Assembly: GCA_050014815.1 (NCBI GenBank)
Contig: JBEKCP010000151.1
Span: 1 to 10,114 of the forward strand
Reading direction: 5' to 3'
DNA from: JBEKCP01 sp050014815
GTDB taxonomy: Bacteria; Planctomycetota; Planctomycetia; Pirellulales; Thermoguttaceae
DNA length: 10,114 nt
Each line of letters starts with the position of its first letter. The stretch's first letter is position 1. This document shows positions 1 through 5,951 of the stretch, piece by piece. A program made the translations under genes and the position numbers. The notes below the pieces were generated by a model, which did not search any database, had not been told where the DNA came from, and saw nothing but the letters and a program-made list of their open reading frames with translations.

Positions 1-1
1 A

Positions 2-59
2 TGGTCGGCGAGCCCCACCAACAGCGGTTCGACTCATTTCTGGTGGGGCTCGCCGACCA
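2..59. repeat. Inverted repeat with perfect 19-bp arms upstream of yicC
   Basis: Bases 2-20 are the exact reverse complement of bases 41-59, with a 20-nt loop (21-40). A second small hairpin follows directly: 56-63 pairs with 67-74 around a 3-nt loop, sharing four bases with the first structure. The arms are GC-rich and no T-run follows, so this is not a typical intrinsic terminator. It lies immediately upstream of yicC and is best read as a dispersed palindromic element or a recombinational/RNA-structural signal. Its role is unknown; only the pairing is seen directly. Confidence 0.8.
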
Positions 60-97
60 ACGCTACGCGTTGGTGCCCGTCGACCCACCCTACAAAA

Positions 98-103
98 AGA
101 GGA
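98..103 (+). promoter_or_regulatory. Ribosome binding site deciding the yicC start
   Basis: The purine-rich AGAGGA lies 5 nt before the GTG at 109. It supports that GTG over the in-frame ATG at position 1, which lies in the inverted repeat, and over the TTG at 115 and ATG at 121. Confidence 0.55.
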
Positions 104-108
104 TCGCC

Positions 109-993
109 GTGCTCTTGAGCATGACCGGCTTCGGTGAGGCGCACCGCCACCAGGACGGCCTGGCCGTGGCGGTCGAGGTCCGCGCCATCAATAACCGGTT
201 CTTCAAGCTTTCCATCCGCAGCACCGAAGGATACGGCCCGCTGGAGCCGCGCATCGAAGACATCGTCCGCCAAAGCGTTCGCCGCGGGACGGTGCAGGTG
301 AATCTCCGCGTGGATCACCTCCGCTTGCCGGAGAGCTTCAAGATCAATGCCGCGGTGCTTGGCCGCTACCGCGCCCAGCTCGAATCGCTCTACCGGGAGT
401 GGGACGTGAGCGGCTCGGTGCCGATCGAGGCCCTGCTCTCCCTGCCCGGCGTCGTGGACGAGCAAGTGACGGCCGACCTCGATCCCGAGGCCGACTGGCC
501 CGCCGTCCGCCAGACGCTCGAAAACGCCCTGGAGAACCTCGCCGGGATGCGGGTCGAGGAGGGCCGGGCGATGGCGGCGGACCTCGAGGGGAACTGCCGG
601 GCGATCGCCGCCGGCCTGGCCGACATCGACCGCCGCGCACCCCTTATGCTGGAGGCTTACCGCCAGCGGCTCGAACAGCGACTCCGGAAGAACCTCGCCG
701 AGCTCCAAGTCGCGCTGGACCCGGCCGACGTGATCAAGGAGATCAGTCTCTTTGCCGACCGGGCCGACATTGCCGAGGAGATCGTCCGGCTGCGGAGCCA
801 CCTGGACCAGTTCGGCTCGATCATGGCCGAGCCCGAAAGCTCCGGCCGAAAACTCGAATTCCTCACCCAGGAGATGCTCCGCGAGGCCAACACGATCGGC
901 TCGAAGGCCAACGACGTGGAAATCGCCAAGCAGGTGATCGAGATCAAGACCGCCATCGAGCGGAACCGCGAGATGATCCAAACTGTCGAGTGA
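109..993 (+). CDS. yicC: YicC/YloC family endoribonuclease
   Basis: A 294-residue protein of normal length for the YicC/YloC family. It opens with the family hallmark MTGFG (residues 5-9) and continues as the YicC-like N-terminal domain (to about residue 155). The C-terminal domain (formerly DUF1732) ends with the conserved helical segment EIAKQVIEIKTAIERNREM. In other bacteria the family acts on RNA: E. coli YicC has been tied to small-RNA turnover and endoribonuclease activity, so a cytoplasmic RNA-processing role is expected. The frame is open from base 1, but the extra 36 codons translate the inverted repeat. I therefore start at GTG 109, which has a nearby AGAGGA and gives the expected N-terminus. 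It is first in a run with gmk and rpoZ, the same order as in Firmicutes but without remA. Family assignment is firm; the exact start is less so. Confidence 0.92.
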   Translation: MLLSMTGFGEAHRHQDGLAVAVEVRAINNRFFKLSIRSTEGYGPLEPRIEDIVRQSVRRGTVQVNLRVDHLRLPESFKINAAVLGRYRAQLESLYREWDVSGSVPIEALLSLPGVVDEQVTADLDPEADWPAVRQTLENALENLAGMRVEEGRAMAADLEGNCRAIAAGLADIDRRAPLMLEAYRQRLEQRLRKNLAELQVALDPADVIKEISLFADRADIAEEIVRLRSHLDQFGSIMAEPESSGRKLEFLTQEMLREANTIGSKANDVEIAKQVIEIKTAIERNREMIQTVE

Positions 994-1006
994 GCACGGG
1001 CGGCTG

Positions 1007-1573
1007 GTGGTCATATCGGGTCCCTCCGGAGCGGGGAAAACGACCCTGGTCGAGCGGGTGTTCCAGAAGTGTCCCCTTCCGCTGGTCCGGAGCGTGTCGG
1101 CCACGACGCGACCCCCACGACGGGGGGAAACCAATGGCGTCGATTACCACTTCCTGTCCCCCGAGGAGTTCCAGGCCCGCAAAAATCGCGGCGAATTCCT
1201 CGAATGTTTCGAGGTTTTTGGGCGGGGATATTGGTATGGGACGCTTTCCAGCGAGGTGGCCACTGGTCTGGCGGCCGGAAAGTGGGTAGTCTTGAATATT
1301 GACGTTAACGGTGCCCAGGCCGTCATGGACCGCTACGAGGATGCCGTCAGTATTTTCGTGCGTCCCAGTTCGATCGACGAGCTCCGCCGCCGCCTCGTGC
1401 TGCGGGGAACGGAGACCGAGGAGGCGATCCGGGAGCGACTCCAGCAGGCCCAGCACGAGCTGGGTCTGGCCCATCGCTACCGTTACCAGGTCATCAATGA
1501 CGACGTGGACAAGGCCGTAAACGACATTTGCCATATCCTGACAGACTCATGGGAGGCGACACGGAATGCTTGA
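1007..1573 (+). CDS. gmk: Guanylate kinase
   Basis: Guanylate kinase phosphorylates GMP to GDP with ATP, an essential cytoplasmic step in GTP and dGTP supply. The P-loop GPSGAGKT is at residues 5-12 counted from the GTG at 1007. The GMP-binding region follows (SATTRPPRRGE...VDYHF), then FLE...YWYGT, NIDVNGAQ, and the lid/C-terminal part with RRRL and the conserved end INDD. At 188 residues it is slightly short because only one residue precedes VISGPSG; relatives usually have six to ten more. The frame is open upstream to 977, and a CTG at 983 would give an N-terminus SSEHGRLVVISG that fits the family better and would overlap yicC by 11 nt. GTG 1007 is the nearest standard start. No strong ribosome binding site is seen, so translation may be coupled to yicC. 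The function call is secure. Confidence 0.95.
   Translation: MVISGPSGAGKTTLVERVFQKCPLPLVRSVSATTRPPRRGETNGVDYHFLSPEEFQARKNRGEFLECFEVFGRGYWYGTLSSEVATGLAAGKWVVLNIDVNGAQAVMDRYEDAVSIFVRPSSIDELRRRLVLRGTETEEAIRERLQQAQHELGLAHRYRYQVINDDVDKAVNDICHILTDSWEATRNA
1551..1556 (+). promoter_or_regulatory. Ribosome binding site of rpoZ, inside gmk
   Basis: GGGAGG lies 9 nt before the rpoZ ATG at 1566 and within the last codons of gmk. It is one of the few strong Shine-Dalgarno sites in the window and fixes the start of this small gene. Confidence 0.7.
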
Positions 1574-1826
1574 CGAACTCCGGGAAGAGGAAATCGTGAA
1601 CAAGGTCGGCGGCCGTTTCAAGCTGTCGACCCTCATCCAGAAGCGGATGGTGGCCCTGAACGGCGGCGCGCGGCCCCTGGTCGACACGAAGAGCGACAAC
1701 AGGATGCAGGTCGTCATCCAGGAGATCTTGCAGGACAAGATCTACCTGGACTCGCAGATGAACGTCCAGATCGCCGCGGGGGCCGAGCCGGGCATGCCGG
1801 CGGACATCGACTTCCGCAACCTGTGA
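1566..1826 (+). CDS. rpoZ: DNA-directed RNA polymerase omega subunit
   Basis: An 86-residue protein, the usual size for omega. It wraps the beta-prime C-terminus and aids RNA polymerase assembly. The conserved core GGRFKLSTLIQKRMVALNGG (residues 15-34) followed by a PLV motif matches the omega region that contacts beta-prime. The later part (roughly 45-86) is the variable tail. The ATG overlaps the last 8 nt of gmk, and a GGGAGG site 9 nt upstream supports this start. The gmk-rpoZ pairing is one of the most conserved neighbourhoods for omega and strengthens the call. Co-transcription with gmk is inferred from the overlap. Confidence 0.9.
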   Translation: MLDELREEEIVNKVGGRFKLSTLIQKRMVALNGGARPLVDTKSDNRMQVVIQEILQDKIYLDSQMNVQIAAGAEPGMPADIDFRNL

Positions 1827-1840
1827 GAGGTAGTGGCGGC

Positions 1841-1915
1841 CAGTCGTCAGTTGTCAGTTGTCAGTCGTCAGTTGTCAGTTGTCAGTTGTCAGTTGCAACG
1901 GACAACGGACAACGG
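1841..1915 (+). repeat. Heptamer tandem repeat array between rpoZ and coaC
   Basis: Eight perfect-length units of CAGTYGT (units start at 1841, 1848, 1855, 1862, 1869, 1876, 1883, 1890; the last ends in C) are followed by about three units of ACAACGG (1897-1915). The second unit type is the reverse complement of the first except for one base, so the array can fold back on itself around 1890-1897. It fills most of the 117-bp spacer between rpoZ and coaC. Variants at unit positions 1 and 4 (CAGTCGT) suggest duplication of a two- or three-unit block. Similar short heptamer arrays are known from repeat-rich genomes such as cyanobacteria; any function is unknown. Confidence 0.9.
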
Positions 1916-1943
1916 ACGATTCCCCAACCAGTCACCAGCCACC

Positions 1944-2507
1944 ATGAATCTCAAAGGCCGCGAAATACTGATCGGCGTCACCGGAGGGATCGCGGCCTAC
2001 AAGACGGCGGCCCTGGTAAGCCAACTGGTCCAGGCGGGGGCGGGCGTCTCGGTCGTGATGACCCGCTCGGCCACGCGGCTGGTCGGGCCCAAAACCTTCG
2101 AGGCCCTCACCGGGCGTCCGGTGGGTACCCGCGTTTTCGGTCCCGGCGGCCACCCCCATATCGACGCGGCCCGGAAGGCGGAGATCCTTTGCGTCGCCCC
2201 CGCCACGGCCAATTTCCTCGCCAAGGCGGCCTGGGGCCTGGCCGACGACCTGCTGAGCACCATCCTGTTGGCCGTCGAGTGTCCGGTCATCCTGGCCCCC
2301 GCCATGAATTGCGAAATGTGGCGGAAGCCCGCCGTCCAGCGGAACGTCGCCCAATTGCGCTCCGACGGGATCGTCCTGGTCGATCCGGAAGAAGGTTATC
2401 TGAGCTGCGGCGAGGTGGGGGCCGGCCGCATGGCCGAGCCAGAAAAGATATTTACGGTCATCGCCGACGAACTGGCGAGAAGATTGCGGCGCCCCCAGTC
2501 CGGATAA
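1944..2507 (+). CDS. coaC: Phosphopantothenoylcysteine decarboxylase (stand-alone CoaC flavoprotein)
   Basis: A 187-residue FMN-dependent flavoprotein of the HFCD family. It decarboxylates 4'-phosphopantothenoyl-L-cysteine to 4'-phosphopantetheine in CoA synthesis. Visible motifs are the N-terminal GVTGGIAAYK (11-20), the catalytic histidine in HI (His72), APATAN (85-90), the PAMN motif with Asn122 followed by MW, and the substrate-clamp motif CGEVGAGRM with Cys155. All expected catalytic residues are present. In most bacteria this domain is fused to CoaB; here the protein stops after the decarboxylase domain and CoaB is encoded 95 bp downstream. The frame is open upstream to 1833, but that part only translates the heptamer array, so ATG 1944 (MNLKGREILIGVTGG) is chosen. 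No Shine-Dalgarno site precedes it. Confidence 0.93.
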   Translation: MNLKGREILIGVTGGIAAYKTAALVSQLVQAGAGVSVVMTRSATRLVGPKTFEALTGRPVGTRVFGPGGHPHIDAARKAEILCVAPATANFLAKAAWGLADDLLSTILLAVECPVILAPAMNCEMWRKPAVQRNVAQLRSDGIVLVDPEEGYLSCGEVGAGRMAEPEKIFTVIADELARRLRRPQSG

Positions 2508-2535
2508 AGCTCTCCCGATTACATCTTTCCGCCTT

Positions 2536-2560
2536 CCGCGGATATACATCCGCGGCTGTT
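2536..2560 (+). repeat. Hairpin with short T-run after coaC
   Basis: CCGCGGAT (2536-2543) pairs perfectly with ATCCGCGG (2548-2555) around a 4-nt loop and is followed by CTGTTTT. It lies 29 nt past the coaC stop. It could be a weak intrinsic terminator or processing site, but the T-run is short and interrupted and coaB follows closely, so complete termination is unlikely. It may instead be part of the repeat element that continues to 2593. Confidence 0.5.
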
Positions 2561-2565
2561 TTCCG

Positions 2566-2593
2566 CCTTCATCCTTCATCCTTCATCCTTCCG
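2566..2593 (+). repeat. Heptamer tandem repeat between coaC and coaB
   Basis: Three exact units of CCTTCAT (2566-2572, 2573-2579, 2580-2586) and a degenerate fourth (CCTTCCG, 2587-2593). They are flanked by copies of TTCCGCCTT on both sides, and another copy lies at 2528-2536. The period is again 7 bp, as in the array upstream of coaC, but the unit sequence is unrelated. The run is pyrimidine-rich and ends 9 nt before the coaB ATG, leaving that gene without a Shine-Dalgarno site. Confidence 0.85.
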
Positions 2594-2602
2594 CCTTGTC
2601 GA

Positions 2603-3238
2603 ATGGTCCGCATCCTGATCACTTCCGGTCCGACGCGCCAGTATCTCGATCCGGTCCGCTATCTCACCAACGCCTCCAGCGGCCGCATGGGAGAGGCGTT
2701 GGCGGAGGCCGCCGTCGAGTCGGGCCACGACGTGGTGATTGTCAGCGGGCCGGTCGACGTGAAGTACCCCGCGGCGGCCCGGGTCATTCCGGTCGTTTCC
2801 ACGGAGGAGATGCTCGAGGCGTGTCTCGGGGTTTTTCCGGGGTGCGACGGGCTGCTGGCCGTGGCCGCCCCGTGCGACTACCGCCCGCGGGCCGTGGCGG
2901 TACACAAGATCCGCAAGACGGGCGGCCCGCTGGAACTCCGGCTGGTCGAGACGCCCGACGTGGTGGCCCGGCTCGGCGCCGTCAAAGGGTCGCAGTGGAT
3001 CGTCGCCTTCGCGATGGAAACCGAGGACCCGCGGATGCGGGCCCTCCAAAAGCTGGAGCGAAAGCGGTGCGACCTCATCGTCGTGAACGGTCCGGCCGCA
3101 ATGCACGCGGCCACCACCCAGGTCGAGGTGCTCGATCCCCTGGGGCGGGTGCTGGCGGCGTCCTCCGGCGGCAAACGCCACGTGGCCAAAGAGATCTTCC
3201 AAGTGATCGAAGAGCGCCTGATCCGCCGACGGCGTTGA
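2603..3238 (+). CDS. coaB: Phosphopantothenate-cysteine ligase (stand-alone CoaB)
   Basis: A 211-residue protein matching the C-terminal half of bacterial CoaBC (Dfp). The enzyme joins 4'-phosphopantothenate to cysteine using CTP in bacteria, the step before CoaC. Motifs: ITSGPTR (6-12), the signature DPVRYLTNASSGRMG (16-30) with Asn23 at the place of the catalytic Asn of E. coli Dfp, AAPCDYRP (88-95), the conserved lysine motif HKIRK (101-105), GGPLELRLVETPD and AFAMETED. The usual NDV nucleotide/dimer motif is replaced by NGP (162-164). The frame is open far upstream, through the repeats and the coaC region, but ATG 2603 gives the exact family N-terminus. No Shine-Dalgarno site precedes it; the leader is a pyrimidine-rich heptamer repeat. 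It is probably co-transcribed with coaC. Confidence 0.92.
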   Translation: MVRILITSGPTRQYLDPVRYLTNASSGRMGEALAEAAVESGHDVVIVSGPVDVKYPAAARVIPVVSTEEMLEACLGVFPGCDGLLAVAAPCDYRPRAVAVHKIRKTGGPLELRLVETPDVVARLGAVKGSQWIVAFAMETEDPRMRALQKLERKRCDLIVVNGPAAMHAATTQVEVLDPLGRVLAASSGGKRHVAKEIFQVIEERLIRRRR

Positions 3239-3260
3239 CCAGGGCGTGTTCGGCGGGACG

Positions 3261-3331
3261 GTCCCCTTCGCGTAACGGGTCGGCCCAAGGGGACAGGCAC
3301 ATTTTTCGCGGCGAAAAATGAGCCAGTCCCC
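3261..3331. repeat. Imperfect palindrome with alternative pairing in the convergent coaB/pstB gap
   Basis: Bases 3289-3331 form a 43-bp imperfect palindrome. ATTTTTCG (3301-3308) pairs with CGAAAAAT (3312-3319) around a 3-nt loop, a partly mismatched 6-bp section follows, and the outer GGGGAC (3289-3294) pairs with GTCCCC (3326-3331). The same outer arm, extended to AAGGGGAC (3287-3294), can instead pair with GTCCCCTT (3261-3268), so two folds compete. Its place between convergent coaB and pstB suggests a bidirectional transcription end or a REP-like element. The T-run lies inside the stem, so it is not a standard intrinsic terminator. Confidence 0.75.
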
Positions 3332-3338
3332 GGCGGGC

Positions 3339-4220
3339 TCAGCCGAAGCGGCCGGTCAGGTAGTCTTCGGTCTCCTTCTTGACCGGGCGGGTGAAGAGCT
3401 CCTGCGTCGGCCCGAATTCCACCAGCGCGCCTTCATAGAGGAAGGCCGTGTAGTCCGACACGCGGGCGGCCTGCTGGAGATTGTGCGTGACGATGATGAT
3501 CGTGTACTCGCCCCGCAATTCGCCGATGAGGTCTTCGATGCGGGTCGTCGATCGCGGGTCCAGCGCCGAGCAGGGCTCGTCCATGAGGATGATCTCGGGA
3601 TGGACGGCAATGGCCCGGGCGATGCACAGACGCTGGTGCTGGCCGCCGGAGAAGCCCAGGGCGGACTGGTGCAGGCGGTCTTTCACTTCGTCCCAGAGGC
3701 CGGCCCGCTGGAGGCTCTTGCAGACGGCTTCCTCGAGGGCCTGCCGGCCGCCGAGGCCGGCGATCCGCAGGCCGTAGGCCACGTTCTCGAAGATGGTCTT
3801 TGCAAAGGGGGTGGGTTTCTGAAAGACCATGCCCACTTTCCGGCGAAGCTCGATGACGTCCACGGTCGGATCGAGGATCTCCAGTCCGTCGACGCGGATG
3901 CTGCCGGTGGTGTGGACGTCGTCGATGAGGTCGTTCATGCGGTTGAGGCACCTGAGGAGCGTCGACTTGCCGCAACCCGACGGGCCGATCAGGGCGGTGA
4001 CCTGGTGGCGGGGGAATTTCATCGACACGTCCACGAGGGCCCGGCTCTGGCCGTAGAAGAGCGAGAGCCGCTGGACCTCGACGATCCAGTCGTCCGCGGC
4101 CGGGGCCGACGCGTCGGGGGTCGATGCGGCGGCGGAGGCAACGGCCGGCTTCACCAGCCGGGTTTTGATCAGGGGTCTTTCAGGTTGTTCCACGGCAATG
4201 GATGCTGGCAGGGTAATCAT
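3339..4220 (-). CDS. pstB: Phosphate ABC transporter ATP-binding protein PstB
   Basis: The cytoplasmic ATPase that drives phosphate import through PstC/PstA. Its 293 residues include a roughly 45-residue Ala/Pro-rich N-terminal extension beyond the usual 250-260. In order: Walker A GPSGCGKST (79-87), the Q-loop in VFQKPTPF, the signature FSGGQHQRLCIARA (190-203), Walker B IILMDEP (210-216), the D-loop SALD and the H-loop THN (245-247). The family normally reads LSGGQQQRLCIARA, so Leu to Phe and Gln to His are small departures that keep the SGGQ core. It follows pstA by 6 nt and has no clear Shine-Dalgarno site, suggesting coupling. It is the last gene of the operon; no phoU follows before convergent coaB. 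A start nearer residue 43-45 is possible, but no evidence forces it. Confidence 0.96.
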   Translation of the reverse strand: MITLPASIAVEQPERPLIKTRLVKPAVASAAASTPDASAPAADDWIVEVQRLSLFYGQSRALVDVSMKFPRHQVTALIGPSGCGKSTLLRCLNRMNDLIDDVHTTGSIRVDGLEILDPTVDVIELRRKVGMVFQKPTPFAKTIFENVAYGLRIAGLGGRQALEEAVCKSLQRAGLWDEVKDRLHQSALGFSGGQHQRLCIARAIAVHPEIILMDEPCSALDPRSTTRIEDLIGELRGEYTIIIVTHNLQQAARVSDYTAFLYEGALVEFGPTQELFTRPVKKETEDYLTGRFG

Positions 4221-4226
4221 GGTTTG

Positions 4227-5951
4227 TCATAGCATTTTCAATCGAAGTCTCTTGGTCATCCGGTTCCGCAACCAGATCGCCAGGCCGCTCATGGAGAGGA
4301 CGATCAAGAGCAAGAGCAGGGTGGCCACAAACACCATGGGGCGGGCCGCCTCGGAGTTGGGCGACTGGTAGGCCAGGTCGAAGATATGGAAGCCCAGGTG
4401 CATGAACTGGCGGTCGAGGTGGAGGTACGGAAAGCGGGCATCCAGCGGCAGCACGGGCGCGAGCTTGATGACGCCGGTGAGCATGAGCGGGGCGACCTCG
4501 CCGGCCGCCCGCGCCATGGCCAGGATGAGGCCCGTCAGCATGCCCGGCGAGGCCATCGGCAGGAGCACCCGCCACAGGGTCTGGAGTTTCGTGGCGCCCA
4601 GGGCGTAGGAGCTCTCGCGAACGCCGCGGGGAATGACGCGCAGGGCCTCCTCGGTGGCGACGATCACCACGGGGACGGTCAAGAGCCCCAGCGTCATGCT
4701 TGCCCAGAGGATGCCGCCGGTCCCGAAGACCGGGATCCTTTGGGCCACCATCTCGGGAAACAGCCAGCGGTCCATGACGCGGCCCAGCCCGTAAATGAAG
4801 AATCCCAGCCCGAAAATCCCGTAAACGATCGACGGGATGCCCGCCAGGTTGTTCACGGCGATCCGGACCATGCGGACGAGCAGGCCGTCGCGGGCGTACT
4901 CGCCCAGGTAGATCCCCGCCAGCACGCCCAGCGGAAAGCAGCAGAGGGCCATGAGGAAGATGAGCGTCACGGTGCCGAAGATGGTCGGCCACAGCCCGCC
5001 CTCGGTGTTCGATTCCCGCGGTTGGCCCGTGAGCAATTCCCGGACCTTGGCCAGGTAGTGGCCGGTCTTCGAGAGGATGCCCATGGCGTTGGGCTGGTAG
5101 GAGCGGACGATGTCGGCCAGGACGACGGTCCGCTGCTTTCCTTCGGCATCGTCGAGGACGGCCACGTTCTGCCGCAGGGCGGTTTCGAGCCGGCCGAGCC
5201 GGGTCACCAGCCCCTCGGTCTGCCGGTGGGCCTCGGCCTCCTCGGCCGCGAGCGCGGCGAGCCGGGAGTCGATCTCGGCCAAGGCGTCGGGGGAGGAACT
5301 GCCGGCCGAGGCCGCCTGCTGCTTCCGATAGGAAAGTTTGGCGATGGCGTATTGAAGCCGCTGGTGGCGGTCGCTCAGCGCCGCGATCTCGTCGACGAGC
5401 GGTTGGAAGCTGGCCGCTCGCACGGCAGCCACCGCGCCCAGCGCGGCGGAAAGCCGCCCGGCAAGATCACCGCTCTCGTGTACTTCGAGGCCGGGCGTTC
5501 TCAACTCGCGCAGGGTGCCGTAGAAATCGCCGTTGCCCGTCCGCTCCAACACCGTGAGATCCGCGGGATACCGGGTTTCGAGCACGTCGTCCGCATCGAC
5601 CCAGCGGAAATCTTGCCGCAGGCGGGCGAATTCGCGGTTAGCCGTCTTGAACTGGATCTGGCGCCGGCCGTTGTCGGGATTGGTCTCGGTTTCGATGGGG
5701 CGTCCGATCAGGTGCATGCCGTCTCGCAGCGAGACATCGGCCACCGCGGCCGGCCAGAAGACCGACAGGCCGTTCCAGAGGACGACGCCCAACATCCCGG
5801 TGGCGGCCAGGAGCACGGCGGCCAGCGCCCCGCCGGTGGCCCAGACCAGCGGCTCGCCGCGCCGCCAGAAGCGGTCGCGGGGGCGCTTGCGCGCCGCGGC
5901 GGCCGGCTCTTCACCGCCGCCGAACCACGTTTTCCATTTCCACAATGTCAC
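4227..5951 (-). CDS. pstA: Phosphate ABC transporter permease PstA, long form with extracytoplasmic coiled-coil domain
   Basis: A 574-residue inner-membrane permease, about twice the roughly 300 residues of E. coli PstA. One membrane helix (about 36-58) is followed by about 250 residues predicted outside the membrane, including a likely coiled coil (about 184-260). The conserved permease core then starts near 317 (TEGGLWPTIFGTVTLIF) and runs to the end, with the membrane-domain motif EEALRVIPRGVRESSYALGATKLQTLWRVLLP and an EAA-loop-like glycine. The linker DIVRSYQPNAMG (about 277-288) resembles the long-form PstA proteins of gammaproteobacteria, from memory. The frame is open to 7691 inside pstC, but GTG 5951, overlapping the pstC stop as GTGA, is the natural start; TTG 5945 is an alternative. 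It pairs with PstC to form the phosphate channel. Confidence 0.9.
   Translation of the reverse strand: MTLWKWKTWFGGGEEPAAAARKRPRDRFWRRGEPLVWATGGALAAVLLAATGMLGVVLWNGLSVFWPAAVADVSLRDGMHLIGRPIETETNPDNGRRQIQFKTANREFARLRQDFRWVDADDVLETRYPADLTVLERTGNGDFYGTLRELRTPGLEVHESGDLAGRLSAALGAVAAVRAASFQPLVDEIAALSDRHQRLQYAIAKLSYRKQQAASAGSSSPDALAEIDSRLAALAAEEAEAHRQTEGLVTRLGRLETALRQNVAVLDDAEGKQRTVVLADIVRSYQPNAMGILSKTGHYLAKVRELLTGQPRESNTEGGLWPTIFGTVTLIFLMALCCFPLGVLAGIYLGEYARDGLLVRMVRIAVNNLAGIPSIVYGIFGLGFFIYGLGRVMDRWLFPEMVAQRIPVFGTGGILWASMTLGLLTVPVVIVATEEALRVIPRGVRESSYALGATKLQTLWRVLLPMASPGMLTGLILAMARAAGEVAPLMLTGVIKLAPVLPLDARFPYLHLDRQFMHLGFHIFDLAYQSPNSEAARPMVFVATLLLLLIVLSMSGLAIWLRNRMTKRLRLKML

Noticed and set aside
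1..108. N-terminal extension of YicC from the ATG at position 1
   Set aside because: The 36 extra codons translate the inverted repeat and have no counterpart in the family; the GTG at 109 has a ribosome binding site and gives the MTGFG start.
34..1134. A 366-codon minus-strand frame antisense to yicC
   Set aside because: It is a shadow of yicC in a GC-rich region; no domain is recognisable and the plus-strand product is a clear family member.
1841..1915. A CRISPR array
   Set aside because: Repeat units are only 7 bp and directly abutting, with no unique spacers and no cas genes.
1833..1943. Upstream extension of coaC (and of the coaB frame from 1823) through the heptamer array
   Set aside because: The peptide is a repetitive SVVSCQL-type translation of the repeat; the conserved flavoprotein and ligase N-termini begin at 1944 and 2603.
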